From Mycolicibacterium insubricum (GTDB lineage: Bacteria > Actinomycetota > Actinomycetes > Mycobacteriales > Mycobacteriaceae), in assembly GCF_010731615.1 (NCBI RefSeq), contig NZ_AP022618.1, forward strand, positions 2,604,001-2,668,000: a stretch of 64,000 nt of DNA. The letters are read 5' to 3'. Below, piece by piece: positions 46,650 to 56,010 of this stretch. A model generated the notes under the pieces. That model was not told where the DNA came from and made no database searches. It worked only from the letters and a program-made list of their open reading frames with translations. A program made the translations under genes and the position numbers. Numbering within the stretch: the first letter of the stretch is position 1; each line of letters begins with the position of its first letter.

Positions 46650-49406
46650 GTGAGTCCCGCCAAGACAGCAGCCGACACCACCGCCAAGGCCGACAGCTCC
46701 AGCCGACCGACCCTGATGCTGCTGGACGGCAACTCGCTGGCCTATCGGGCGTTCTTCGCGCTGCCCGCGGAGAACTTCAAGACTCGCGGCGGGCTGACCA
46801 CCAACGCCGTCTACGGCTTCACCGCCATGCTGATCAACTTGCTGCGCGACGAGGCGCCCAACCACGTCGCGGCAGCGTTCGACGTGTCCCGGCAGACCTT
46901 CCGCTCGGAGAAGTTTCCCGAGTACAAGGCCAACCGGTCGAGCACGCCCGACGAATTCCGCGGCCAGATCGACATCACCAAGGAGGTGCTGGCGGCGCTG
47001 GGCATCACCGTGCTGGCCGAGCCGGGCTTCGAGGCCGACGACATCATCGCCACCCTGGCAACCCAGGCGCAGGCCGAGGGCTACCGGGTGCTCGTCGTGA
47101 CCGGCGACCGGGACTCGCTGCAACTGGTCAACGACGACATCACCGTGCTGTACCCGATCAAGGGTGTCAGCGAACTGACCCGGTACACACCCGAGGCGGT
47201 GGAGGCCAAATACGGTCTGACCCCTGCCCAGTACCCGGACTTCGCGGCGCTGCGCGGGGACCCGAGCGACAACCTGCCCGGCATCCCGGGTGTGGGGGAG
47301 AAGACCGCCACCAAGTGGATCACCGAGTACGGCTCCCTGCAGCAGTTGATCGACCAGGTCGACACCGTGCGCGGCAAGGTCGGGGACTCGCTGCGCGCCA
47401 ACGTCGGCTCGGTGCTGCTCAACCGCGAACTCACCGAGCTGGTCCGCGACGTCCCGCTGGCCCAGACCCCGGACACCCTGGCGCTGCGTCCGTGGGACCG
47501 CGACCATATCCACCGGCTGTTCGACGACCTGGAGTTCCGGGTGCTGCGCGACCGGCTGTTCGACACCTTGTCCACCGTCGAACCCGAGACGGAGGAAGGC
47601 TTCGAACTGCGCGGCGGCGCACTGGAACCCGGCGCCGTCGCCGACTGGCTGGCCACCCACGCTTCCGACGGTGGCCGCACCGGGCTGGCGGTCACCGGGA
47701 CACACCGGGCGTTCGACGGCGACGCCACCGCACTGGCCATCGCGACCCCCGGTGGGGACGCCTGCTACATCGACACCGCGACGCTGACCCCCGACGACGA
47801 CGCCGCCCTGGCGGCGTGGCTGTCCTCGCAGGCCCGGCCCAAGGCGCTGCACGAGGCCAAGCTGGCCCGCCACGACCTGGCCGGACGCGGCTGGACCCTG
47901 GCCGGAGTCACCTCCGACACCGCGCTGGCGGCATATCTGGTGCGACCCGGCCAGCGCAGCTTCGCCCTCGACGACCTGTCGGTGCGCTACCTGGGCCGCG
48001 AGTTGCGCGCCGATGATCCACAGCAACAACAGCTTTCGCTGCTCGATGACACCGACGGCATCGACGAGCAGGCCGTCCAGACACTGATGCTGCGGGCCCG
48101 CGCCGTCGTCGACCTGGCCGCCGCACTCGACGCCGAACTGGTCCGCATCGACGAGGCCAATCTGCTCACCGAGATGGAACTGCCGGTGCAGACGGTGCTC
48201 TCGGAGATGGAGACCGTCGGCATCGCCGTCGACCTGGATCGGCTCAGCGCCCTGCAGTCACAGTTCGCCGACGAGATCCGCGACGCCGCCGAAGCCGCCT
48301 ATGCGGTGATCGGCAAGCAGATCAACCTCGGATCGCCCAAGCAGTTGCAGGTCGTGCTGTTCGACGAACTCGGCATGCCCAAGACCAAGAAGACCAAGAC
48401 CGGCTACACCACCGATGCCGACGCGTTGGCGACGCTGTTCGACAAGACCGGCCACCCGTTCCTGCAGCACCTGCTGACCCACCGCGACGTGACCCGGCTC
48501 AAGGTCACCGTCGACGGGTTGCTCAACGCGGTGGCCGCCGACGGGCGGATCCATACCACGTTCAACCAGACCGTCGCCGCCACCGGCCGACTGTCCTCGA
48601 CCGACCCGAACCTGCAGAACATCCCGATCCGCACCGACGCCGGCCGGCAGATCCGCGACGCGTTTGTTGTTGGTCGCCCTTCGGGCTCTGGCGGAGCGGG
48701 AGCGGTGTACGTCGAGTTGATGACGGCCGACTACAGCCAGATCGAGATGCGCATCATGGCCCACCTGTCCGGCGACGAGGGCCTCATCGAAGCGTTCAAC
48801 ACCGGTGAGGACCTGCACTCCTTCGTCGGGTCCCGGGCGTTCGGGGTGCCGATCGACGAGGTCACCATCGAACTGCGCCGCCGGGTCAAGGCCATGTCCT
48901 ACGGGCTGGCCTACGGCCTGAGCGCCTACGGACTGGCTTCCCAGCTCAAGATCTCCACCGAGGAAGCCAAAGACCAGATGGAGGCGTACTTCTCCCGGTT
49001 CGGGAGCGTGCGCGACTACCTGCAGGCGGTCGTCGAACAGGCCCGCAAGGACGGCTACACGTCCACCGTGCTGGGCCGCCGCCGCTACCTGCCGGAGCTG
49101 AACAGCACCAACCGGCAGGTGCGGGAGGCCGCCGAGCGGGCCGCGCTCAACGCGCCGATCCAGGGCAGTGCCGCCGACATCATCAAGGTCGCCATGATCG
49201 AGGTCGACCGGGGACTGCGCGAAGCGGGTCTGGCGTCGCGAATGCTGCTACAGGTGCACGACGAACTCGTGCTGGAAATCGCCGAGGGGGAGCGCGAGCA
49301 GGTGGAGTCGCTGGTCCGGGACAAGATGGGCGGGGCCTACCCGCTCGATGTCCCCTTGGAGGTGTCGGTGGGCTACGGACGCAGTTGGGACACTGCGGCG
49401 CACTAG
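46650..49406 (+). CDS. polA: DNA polymerase I
   Basis: 918 residues. 5'-3' exonuclease (about 25-310: LMLLDGNSLAYRAFFAL, EADDIIATLA, GDRDSLQLV, PGVGEKTA), a degenerate 3'-5' exonuclease domain lacking the DxE motif, and the family A polymerase domain. Polymerase motif A is MTADYSQIEMRI (about 692-702), motif B RRVKAMSYGLAYGLSAYG, motif C QVHDELVLE. Between VV and motif A a Gly/Ser-rich stretch (GRPSGSGGAGAV, about 675-686) is extra compared with the recalled M. tuberculosis protein. GTG 46650 fits a leaderless start. Functions in repair and Okazaki-fragment processing. Confidence 0.96.
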   Translation: MSPAKTAADTTAKADSSSRPTLMLLDGNSLAYRAFFALPAENFKTRGGLTTNAVYGFTAMLINLLRDEAPNHVAAAFDVSRQTFRSEKFPEYKANRSSTPDEFRGQIDITKEVLAALGITVLAEPGFEADDIIATLATQAQAEGYRVLVVTGDRDSLQLVNDDITVLYPIKGVSELTRYTPEAVEAKYGLTPAQYPDFAALRGDPSDNLPGIPGVGEKTATKWITEYGSLQQLIDQVDTVRGKVGDSLRANVGSVLLNRELTELVRDVPLAQTPDTLALRPWDRDHIHRLFDDLEFRVLRDRLFDTLSTVEPETEEGFELRGGALEPGAVADWLATHASDGGRTGLAVTGTHRAFDGDATALAIATPGGDACYIDTATLTPDDDAALAAWLSSQARPKALHEAKLARHDLAGRGWTLAGVTSDTALAAYLVRPGQRSFALDDLSVRYLGRELRADDPQQQQLSLLDDTDGIDEQAVQTLMLRARAVVDLAAALDAELVRIDEANLLTEMELPVQTVLSEMETVGIAVDLDRLSALQSQFADEIRDAAEAAYAVIGKQINLGSPKQLQVVLFDELGMPKTKKTKTGYTTDADALATLFDKTGHPFLQHLLTHRDVTRLKVTVDGLLNAVAADGRIHTTFNQTVAATGRLSSTDPNLQNIPIRTDAGRQIRDAFVVGRPSGSGGAGAVYVELMTADYSQIEMRIMAHLSGDEGLIEAFNTGEDLHSFVGSRAFGVPIDEVTIELRRRVKAMSYGLAYGLSAYGLASQLKISTEEAKDQMEAYFSRFGSVRDYLQAVVEQARKDGYTSTVLGRRRYLPELNSTNRQVREAAERAALNAPIQGSAADIIKVAMIEVDRGLREAGLASRMLLQVHDELVLEIAEGEREQVESLVRDKMGGAYPLDVPLEVSVGYGRSWDTAAH

Positions 49407-49425
49407 CGTCCCGGTTGGCAGCCCG

Positions 49426-50688
49426 ATGACGGATTCCACTCAGCGGCAACAGCTTCACTTCCTGGCGCGACTCGGCGCGACCATGTGTGACGCGAACTAT
49501 CCCGTTCCTCTGGTTCGGGAACTCATCGACCGGGCCTCTCGCAAATACGGGACCCCGTGCACGTCGAGCGTGCTGCCCGTTCAGGTGCAGGTCACCGGCG
49601 CGTGCACCGACACCGGCACGGTGGTCGAGGTCGTCAGGCCGTCGGGTGATTTCCAGTTCGACCAGACCTTTCCGCTGGCAAGCGTGATATCGGAGACACT
49701 CAAGGGCCAGTTGTCCGCGGCCGCCGGCGAGGATCGGCTGACGCGGCTGCTGGCCGCACCCCCGCCGTACCCGTGGTGGGTGAAGATATTCGGCTACGGC
49801 ATGTGGAGCGCCGGGCTGTCGCTGGTGGTCGAACCGTCGAAGATAAACCTACTGGTCGCCGCGGTTCTCGGCCTGGTGGTGGGGGTGCTGTGCCGGATCG
49901 GTGACCGCTACCCGTCGCTGGCCAACCTGGTTCCGGTGTTCGCCGCGTTCATCGTGACGGCCGTCTGCGTGGAAGGCGCGCAGATGATCGGCCTGGACCA
50001 CGTCGGTCTGCGCGCGATCGTGCCGCCGCTGGCGGTGTTCCTGCCGGGCGCGGCGATCACCCTGGCGGTGATCGAACTGACCTCCCGGGATGTGGTGTCC
50101 GGGTCGGCCCGGCTGATCGCGGGCATGATGCAGCTGGCCCAGCTGGCGTTCGGAATCCTGGTCGCCACACAGATTTTCGGGGTCGACGACGTCCCGCTGA
50201 CGGCCAATCCGGCGAACCTGTTGGGGCCGTGGGCGCCGTGGCTGGGGGTGCTGGTCTATGCCGTCGGGGTGATGTTCTTCCTCGGTCCACCGCGGTCATT
50301 TTTGCCCTGGCTGCTGGTGGTCGCCTACCTGGCGTTCACCGGGCAGTACTTCGGTGACCGGCTGCTGGGCAGCTACGCGTCCGGCTTTCTCGGCGGCATG
50401 GTGTTGATGGTGGCCGCGCTGGTAGTCAGCCGAATGCCCAAGTCGCCGCCGGCGATGACGATGGTGCTGCCCGGTTTCTGGTTGCTGGTCCCCGGCGGCA
50501 TGGGATTGATCGGGTTCGCCGAGATCTTCGGCGCCGACGGCGATTCCGCCCTGCCGTCGACGCTGATCTCGATGATCGCGGTGTCGCTGGGTATCCAGGC
50601 TGGGCTTGCGGTCTGGGCGGTGCTGACCCACCGCGCAAGGTTCGGGATGGAGATGCGTCAGACTGATCCCCATGGTCCACCCGTTTGA
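49426..50688 (+). CDS. ThrE-like threonine/serine exporter family membrane protein
   Basis: 420 residues. N-terminal DUF1212-type domain (LHFLARLGATMCDANYPVPLVRELI) and about ten membrane helices. The ThrE layout has a catalytic-like N-terminal cytosolic part followed by two five-helix halves. Segments such as VFLPGAAITLAVIELTSRD and LVPGGMGLIGF match that family. Substrate unproven; amino-acid export is inferred from family. ATG 49426 is 20 nt after the polA stop; it overlaps the thioesterase gene by 17 bp. Confidence 0.8.
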   Translation: MTDSTQRQQLHFLARLGATMCDANYPVPLVRELIDRASRKYGTPCTSSVLPVQVQVTGACTDTGTVVEVVRPSGDFQFDQTFPLASVISETLKGQLSAAAGEDRLTRLLAAPPPYPWWVKIFGYGMWSAGLSLVVEPSKINLLVAAVLGLVVGVLCRIGDRYPSLANLVPVFAAFIVTAVCVEGAQMIGLDHVGLRAIVPPLAVFLPGAAITLAVIELTSRDVVSGSARLIAGMMQLAQLAFGILVATQIFGVDDVPLTANPANLLGPWAPWLGVLVYAVGVMFFLGPPRSFLPWLLVVAYLAFTGQYFGDRLLGSYASGFLGGMVLMVAALVVSRMPKSPPAMTMVLPGFWLLVPGGMGLIGFAEIFGADGDSALPSTLISMIAVSLGIQAGLAVWAVLTHRARFGMEMRQTDPHGPPV

Positions 50689-51475
50689 CGAAGCCCTCGA
50701 GCTGGCCGGCACCGATTCGCCGAATCGGCTGACCGGGGCCACCCACCCGGCCTGGGCGAACATGGTCGGCCCGTTCGGCGGCATGACCGCGGCGACGCTG
50801 GTCGGGGCCATCGCATCGCACCCGGAGGCACTCGGTGACCCGCTGGCGCTGACCGTCAACTATCTGGCGCCGATCGCCGACGGACCCTTCGAGCTGCTGC
50901 TCAATCCGGTACGAACCAATCGCACCAACCAGCACTGGATCGTCGAGCTGTGCCAGGACGGCGAGCCCAAGACCACCGCCACCGCGGTGTTCGGCGTCCA
51001 CCGGGACACCTGGACCGACGTCGAAGCCGTCATGCCTGTGGTGCCGGCACCGGAGGACGTCGAACGGCGCGGCCAGGATTTCCCGATCTGGCTGTCGCGG
51101 TTCGACCTGCGGATGGTCGAGGGTGCGCCGCCGCTGACCGAAGGCGAAGAGTCCCCGTCGTCGACGACGACGCTGTGGGTGCGCGACGCGGCGGGACGCC
51201 CGCTGGACTATCCGGGCCTGGCCGCCTGCTCCGACATCTTCTTCCCCCGGATCTACCTGCGCACCGGACGGCTGATCCCGGCGGGGACCATCTCGCTGAC
51301 GACGTATTTCCACGCCAGCCGCGACGAGCTGGCGGCGCTCGGCGACGACTTCCTATTGTGCACGGCGCGGGCGCTGCGGTTCTCCCGCGGTTTCTTCGAC
51401 CAGAGCGCGACCCTGTGGGGCCGCGACGGTGTGCTGCTGGCCTCCAGCCACCAGCTGGTGTATTTCAAGGGCTGA
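50672..51475 (+). CDS. TesB-like double-hotdog acyl-CoA thioesterase
   Basis: 267 residues. N-terminal hotdog has PAWANMVGPFGGMTAATLVGA (thioesterase entry motif with FGG), LTVNYLAPIADGPFEL and EAVFGV-like end; the C-terminal hotdog ends LTTYFHASRDELAALGDDFLL and FFDQSATLWGRDGVLLASSHQLVYF. Typical of actinobacterial 'thioesterase family protein' genes. The exact acyl-CoA is unknown. ATG 50672 overlaps the previous gene. Confidence 0.85.
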   Translation: MVHPFDEALELAGTDSPNRLTGATHPAWANMVGPFGGMTAATLVGAIASHPEALGDPLALTVNYLAPIADGPFELLLNPVRTNRTNQHWIVELCQDGEPKTTATAVFGVHRDTWTDVEAVMPVVPAPEDVERRGQDFPIWLSRFDLRMVEGAPPLTEGEESPSSTTTLWVRDAAGRPLDYPGLAACSDIFFPRIYLRTGRLIPAGTISLTTYFHASRDELAALGDDFLLCTARALRFSRGFFDQSATLWGRDGVLLASSHQLVYFKG

Positions 51476-51495
51476 ATCCCACCTACGCTTGGCCG

Positions 51496-52443
51496 GTGAG
51501 CGAGAACGGCCGTCCGGCGCGGGTCCCGGCAGCACTGCGTCATACGGTGCTGTTCTTCTCGCGCATGCTCGCGGCGCTGCCGGCCCGCTACTCCGACGTG
51601 CTGACCGTGGTGATGGCCCGGTTGGCGTACTGGAAGGGTCACGCTCTGCACTCGCAGGTGTTGCAGGACTTCCGCGACAACGTCGACCCGACCGCTCAGC
51701 GATCGCTACGTAAATGGCATCCGGTGCGGGCCATGTACCGGGCCTTGGTGCGCAACGCCAACGACGCGCTGTGGTTCCTCACCGCCTCCCCGGAGCGGGC
51801 CCGGCGGCGGTTCCGGATCGCCGACCCGCAGCCGCTGGCCGAGGCGCTGGCCGCAGGGCACGGCGTGGTCGTCGTCTTCCCGCACCTGGGCTCCTACGCC
51901 TCGCTGCCGGTGGTGCTGGCTTTGAATGGGTTCCCGACGACCATCGTCGCCAACCGGCAGTCCGCCCCGATGCAGTGGGTGATGGAGCGCGGTGCCGGCA
52001 AGGCCGGGATCGAACTGGTTGCCGTGGACAAGGAGCGGGGGAGCAGCATCACCGGCGCGATGGCCGACGCGCTGGAACGCGGGCGCATCGTCGCCGTGGC
52101 CGGTGACTACTTCCGGGCCCGCGCGGGCGGCGGAACCGGAGTGACCGTCGAACTGGCCGGCACGGAGCGGGTGATCGGGCCGGGCGCCGCGCTGCTGGCG
52201 TTGCGTACCGGGGCGCCGATCGTTCCGGCCGCGGTGTACCAGGCCAAACACCGCCGGGAACCGGTCATCGGCCGGCCCATCCCGGTGCCCTCGTTGCCGA
52301 CGGACGCCGACCCGGCCGAAGTTCAGCAGCTCTGCCAGCAGATCGCCGACGCGATGACGGAGTTCATCGATGCCGAGCCCGAGCAGTGGGTGATGCCCGG
52401 GGGACTGGTTTCCGACTCCCTGGGCCGCCGAACGGGTGGCTAG
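51496..52443 (+). CDS. LpxL/HtrB-like acyltransferase family protein
   Basis: 315 residues, the lysophospholipid/lipid A acyltransferase-like family that includes mycobacterial PatA. VVVVFPHLGSYASLPVVL corresponds to the catalytic HX4(D/E) block, but the acidic residue is replaced by Ala (HLGSYA). VAGDYFRARAGGGTGVTVEL and GAPIVPAAVY are the later family blocks. GTG 51496 follows TACGCT by 6 nt (leaderless). The missing acid means activity is uncertain. Confidence 0.72.
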   Translation: MSENGRPARVPAALRHTVLFFSRMLAALPARYSDVLTVVMARLAYWKGHALHSQVLQDFRDNVDPTAQRSLRKWHPVRAMYRALVRNANDALWFLTASPERARRRFRIADPQPLAEALAAGHGVVVVFPHLGSYASLPVVLALNGFPTTIVANRQSAPMQWVMERGAGKAGIELVAVDKERGSSITGAMADALERGRIVAVAGDYFRARAGGGTGVTVELAGTERVIGPGAALLALRTGAPIVPAAVYQAKHRREPVIGRPIPVPSLPTDADPAEVQQLCQQIADAMTEFIDAEPEQWVMPGGLVSDSLGRRTGG

Positions 52444-52487
52444 GCGTTCGGTCGATACAGGTCAAAACGGGGGGAGTCCGGGCGGGT

Positions 52488-52517
52488 TTGTCCAGCGTAG
52501 GACCAGTCGAGTAGGCT
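52488..52517 (+). promoter_or_regulatory. rpsA promoter
   Basis: TTGTCC (52488-52493), 18-nt spacer, TAGGCT (52512-52517): a good SigA-type promoter upstream of the ~80-nt rpsA leader. Confidence 0.6.
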
Positions 52518-52528
52518 CACAGGGTGCT

Positions 52529-52547
52529 CACGCGCGATTTTCGCGTG
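52529..52547 (+). promoter_or_regulatory. Hairpin in the rpsA leader
   Basis: CACGCG-N7-CGCGTG, 6-bp GC stem, just downstream of the promoter. A possible site for S1 autoregulation or transcript stability. No T-run follows, so it is not a terminator. Confidence 0.4.
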
Positions 52548-52602
52548 GGCGCGAACCAAAAATCCATCCCTACGACTAAACCTGTCCGGAGCAACCCACC
52601 AC

Positions 52603-54039
52603 ATGCCAAGTCCCTCCGTCACCTCGCCGCAAGTAGCCGTCAACGACATCGGCTCGGCCGAGGACTTTCTCGCCGCCATCGACAAGACCATCAAATACTT
52701 CAACGATGGGGACATCGTTGAGGGCACCATCGTCAAGGTTGACCGTGACGAAGTCCTGCTCGACATCGGCTACAAGACCGAAGGCGTCATCCCTTCCCGC
52801 GAACTGTCCATCAAGCACGACGTCGACCCCCACGAGGTGGTGTCCGTCGGTGATGAGGTGGAAGCGCTCGTCCTCACCAAGGAGGACAAGGAAGGCCGCC
52901 TGATCCTGTCCAAGAAGCGCGCTCAGTACGAGCGGGCCTGGGGCACCATCGAAGAGCTCAAGGAAAAGGACGAGGCCGTCAAGGGCACCGTCATCGAGGT
53001 CGTCAAGGGCGGCCTGATCCTCGACATCGGCCTGCGCGGCTTCCTGCCCGCGTCCCTGGTCGAGATGCGTCGCGTCCGCGATCTCGCGCCGTACATCGGC
53101 AAGGAGATCGAGGCCAAGATCATCGAGCTCGACAAGAACCGCAACAACGTGGTGCTGAGCCGCCGCGCCTGGCTGGAGCAGACCCAGTCCGAGGTGCGCA
53201 GCGAGTTCCTCAACCAGCTCACCCGCGGTGCCATCCGCAAGGGTGTGGTGTCCTCGATCGTCAACTTCGGCGCGTTCGTCGATCTCGGCGGCGTCGACGG
53301 CCTGGTGCACGTTTCCGAGCTGTCCTGGAAGCACATCGACCACCCGTCCGAGGTTGTCGCCGTCGGCGACGAGGTCACCGTCGAGGTTCTCGACGTGGAC
53401 ATGGACCGCGAGCGGGTTTCGCTGTCGCTCAAGGCCACTCAGGAAGACCCGTGGCGCCACTTCGCCCGCACCCACGCGATTGGGCAGATCGTTCCGGGCA
53501 AGGTCACCAAGCTGGTGCCGTTCGGTGCGTTCGTCCGCGTCGAGGAGGGCATCGAGGGCCTGGTGCACATCTCCGAGCTGGCCGAGCGCCACGTGGAGGT
53601 TCCGGACCAGGTGGTTGCCGTCGGCGACGACGCGATGGTCAAGGTCATCGACATCGACCTGGATCGCCGCCGGATCTCGCTGAGTCTCAAGCAGGCCAAC
53701 GAGGACTACACCGAGGAGTTCGACCCGTCGAAGTACGGCATGGCCGACAGCTACGACGAGGCCGGCAACTACATCTTCCCAGAGGGCTTCGATTCCGAGA
53801 CCAACGAATGGCTCGAGGGCTTCGACTCCCAGCGCACCGAGTGGGAGGCCCGCTACGCCGAGGCCGAGCGTCGCCACAAGATGCACACCGCGCAGATGGA
53901 GAAGTTCGCCGCGGCCGAGGCCGAGGAGGCCGCCCGGCCGACCACGAGCAGCTCGCGCTCCGACGAGCCGGTCGGCGGTTCGTTGGCCAGTGACGCCCAG
54001 CTCGCCGCTCTGCGCGAGAAGCTGGCGGGCAACGCCTGA
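52603..54039 (+). CDS. rpsA: 30S ribosomal protein S1
   Basis: 478 residues with four S1 RNA-binding domains (about 36-105, 124-187, 208-278, 296-363), including GDIVEGTIVKVDRDEVLLDIGYK and the well-conserved VNFGAFVDLGGVDGLVHVSEL / VPFGAFVRVEEGIEGLVHISEL pair. An acidic tail follows, ending EKLAGNA. Actinobacterial S1 has four domains rather than six. It binds mRNA at initiation; the mycobacterial protein has been discussed as a pyrazinoic acid target. Long leader with promoter and hairpin upstream; strong hairpin after the stop. Confidence 0.97.
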   Translation: MPSPSVTSPQVAVNDIGSAEDFLAAIDKTIKYFNDGDIVEGTIVKVDRDEVLLDIGYKTEGVIPSRELSIKHDVDPHEVVSVGDEVEALVLTKEDKEGRLILSKKRAQYERAWGTIEELKEKDEAVKGTVIEVVKGGLILDIGLRGFLPASLVEMRRVRDLAPYIGKEIEAKIIELDKNRNNVVLSRRAWLEQTQSEVRSEFLNQLTRGAIRKGVVSSIVNFGAFVDLGGVDGLVHVSELSWKHIDHPSEVVAVGDEVTVEVLDVDMDRERVSLSLKATQEDPWRHFARTHAIGQIVPGKVTKLVPFGAFVRVEEGIEGLVHISELAERHVEVPDQVVAVGDDAMVKVIDIDLDRRRISLSLKQANEDYTEEFDPSKYGMADSYDEAGNYIFPEGFDSETNEWLEGFDSQRTEWEARYAEAERRHKMHTAQMEKFAAAEAEEAARPTTSSSRSDEPVGGSLASDAQLAALREKLAGNA

Positions 54040-54062
54040 TAGGTTGCCGCGCAACACGATAA

Positions 54063-54103
54063 CGACGAACTCCCCGGCTCTTCAGGAGCCGGGGAGTTCG
54101 TCG
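54063..54103 (+). terminator. Strong hairpin after rpsA
   Basis: An 18-bp perfect stem (CGACGAACTCCCCGGCTC and its complement) with a 5-nt loop begins 24 nt after the rpsA stop. It lacks a T-run, as is common for mycobacterial terminators. It may also stabilise the rpsA 3' end. Confidence 0.75.
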
Positions 54104-54129
54104 CATATCGGCCCTGACAGGATGGGTCC

Positions 54130-55335
54130 ATGCTGCGAATCGGTTTGACCGGCGGGATCGGCGCCGGCAAGTCCACGGTGTCCTCCGCCCTGTCCGACTG
54201 CGGGGCCGTCGTCGTCGACGGCGACCTGATCGCCCGGGAGGTCGTCGAACCGGGCACCGAGGGGCTGGCACGCCTGGTCGACGCCTTCGGTCGTGACATC
54301 CTGGCGTCCGACGGTGCGCTGAACCGGCCTGCCCTGGCGGCGATCGCCTTCTCCGACGACGAGAAACGGGCCACGCTCAACGGCATCGTGCATCCGCTCG
54401 TTGGCGCACGGCGCACCGAGCTGATCGCCGAAGCCCGTGTGGCGCAGCGCAACCCCGTCATCGTCGAGGACATCCCGCTGCTGGTCGAATCGCGCATGGC
54501 GCCGATGTTTCCGCTGGTGGTCATCGTGCACGCCGATCCGGAGACCCGGGTGCGTCGGCTCATCGAGTACCGCGGCTTCACCGAAGAGGACGCGCGGGCC
54601 CGCATCGCCGCCCAGGCCACCGACGAGCAGCGCCGAGCCGTCGCCGATGTCTGGCTGGATAATTCGGGCGGCGCCGGTGAATTGGTCGAAGCCACCCGGG
54701 CGCTGTGGTACGAGCGCATCGAGCCGTTCGCGGAGAACCTGGCCCAGCACCGACCGGCCCGTGCGGGCCTTGCCGTCGTGCCCTATGACCCGAGTTGGCC
54801 GGATCAGGCCAGGCGCATCCTCACCCGGCTCAACACCACCTGCGGGCACCGTGCCAGGCGCATCGACCACATCGGCTCGACCGCCGTGCCGGGGATGGAC
54901 GCCAAGGACATCATCGACATCCAGATCACCGTCGAATCACTCGCCGTCGCCGACGAACTCGCCGAAGAGCTGCTGGCCGCGGGCTATCCGCGGCTGCCCG
55001 GCGTCGTCGCCGACGTGGCGCACACCGACGATCCGGCCCAGTGGCAGAAGAGATTCCACGCCTCGGCCGATCCTGGGCGGCCCACCCATCTGCACCTGCG
55101 GGTCGACGGCGCACCCAATCAGCAGTTCGCGCTGATGTTCGTCGACTGGCTGGCCGCCAATCCGGCTGCGGCGCAGGACTATCGCGAGCTCAAGCTGGCC
55201 GCCGCCGAGCGCACGGCCCATCCCGATCCCGAAACCCACCACGGTGCCTACGCGGAGGCCAAGGAGCCGTGGTTCCTCGACGCGTACAGCCGGGCCCGCG
55301 CCTGGGCCGAGGGCACCGGCTGGACCGCCGGATAA
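54130..55335 (+). CDS. coaE: Dephospho-CoA kinase fused to a GrpB/UPF0157 domain
   Basis: 401 residues. Residues 1-205: CoaE kinase, final step of CoA synthesis, with P-loop LTGGIGAGKST, CoA-domain ADDxIARE-like GDLIAREVV and LID region. Residues ~215-390: GrpB (UPF0157) nucleotidyltransferase-like domain with HIGSTAVPGMDAKDIIDI. The same fusion is recalled for mycobacterial CoaE (Rv1631). The extra domain's role is unclear; suggested to help folding or regulation. The stop adjoins the convergent next gene with no gap. Confidence 0.93.
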   Translation: MLRIGLTGGIGAGKSTVSSALSDCGAVVVDGDLIAREVVEPGTEGLARLVDAFGRDILASDGALNRPALAAIAFSDDEKRATLNGIVHPLVGARRTELIAEARVAQRNPVIVEDIPLLVESRMAPMFPLVVIVHADPETRVRRLIEYRGFTEEDARARIAAQATDEQRRAVADVWLDNSGGAGELVEATRALWYERIEPFAENLAQHRPARAGLAVVPYDPSWPDQARRILTRLNTTCGHRARRIDHIGSTAVPGMDAKDIIDIQITVESLAVADELAEELLAAGYPRLPGVVADVAHTDDPAQWQKRFHASADPGRPTHLHLRVDGAPNQQFALMFVDWLAANPAAAQDYRELKLAAAERTAHPDPETHHGAYAEAKEPWFLDAYSRARAWAEGTGWTAG

Positions 55336-55908
55336 CTATTCCGTGGTGCCGGTGGGGGATGCGGCGTCCGCGGGGGCCGCGGGGGAGCTGACGGTCGGGT
55401 CCACCGGCACGGTCGCCGCGGTATCGGTCACCGGCGCACCGCACAACAGCGCGCCGTAGTCCGGATCGTCCTTGGGCCGGGTCAACCGGGGTGCGACGAA
55501 GGTGTCGGCCTGGGCGACCACCTCGTCGTCGACTTCGATCTCGCAGTGCAGATTCGCCGAGTACGGAAGGTCGATGGCCACCCGCATGCCGGCCTTGCTG
55601 GGGTGACTGAGCACCGCCTGGGCCTCGAAGACCCGACCGGGCAGCATGCTCGGGTCGGCCGACTGCACCTCGGTGTCGGAGAAGCGGTAGCTGATGGTGG
55701 CGCGTCGCGCCAGGCCGTCGATGCGGGCCCGGTAGGTGATGTTGTGCAGCGCTCCCTCGGGCGCCGGGGTCGCCGCGGGCTGATCGGCCGGGGTCGGCTC
55801 CGGTTCGGGTTGCGGCTCGGCCAGGGCCGTTCCGGCCGGCGCGGCACACAGCGCGACGACGGCGCAGCAGGCCGCCGCGCCGCGGCGGGCGGTGGTGGAG
55901 ACGGGCAA
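55336..55908 (-). CDS. Putative secreted protein, unknown function
   Basis: 190 residues from TTG 55908. N-terminal RRGAAACCAVVALCAAPAGTALA is a good signal peptide with a likely cleavage after ALA, followed by a Pro/Glu-rich linker and a beta-rich domain (ITYRARIDGLARRATISYRF, HCEIEVDDEVVAQADTF) with two later Cys. No lipobox was seen; no enzyme motif. A longer frame starting at ATG 55986 exists, but it would bury the signal peptide. Confidence 0.7.
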   Translation of the reverse strand: MPVSTTARRGAAACCAVVALCAAPAGTALAEPQPEPEPTPADQPAATPAPEGALHNITYRARIDGLARRATISYRFSDTEVQSADPSMLPGRVFEAQAVLSHPSKAGMRVAIDLPYSANLHCEIEVDDEVVAQADTFVAPRLTRPKDDPDYGALLCGAPVTDTAATVPVDPTVSSPAAPADAASPTGTTE

Positions 55909-56010
55909 GGCAGGCCTCTCGTTGCGCCGGAACCGGCCGATTGCCTGTCGCGAGCATCGCGCATCGGCCGCCATCCAGCGAATCACGTGATTAGCAGTTC
56001 TTATTATTGC

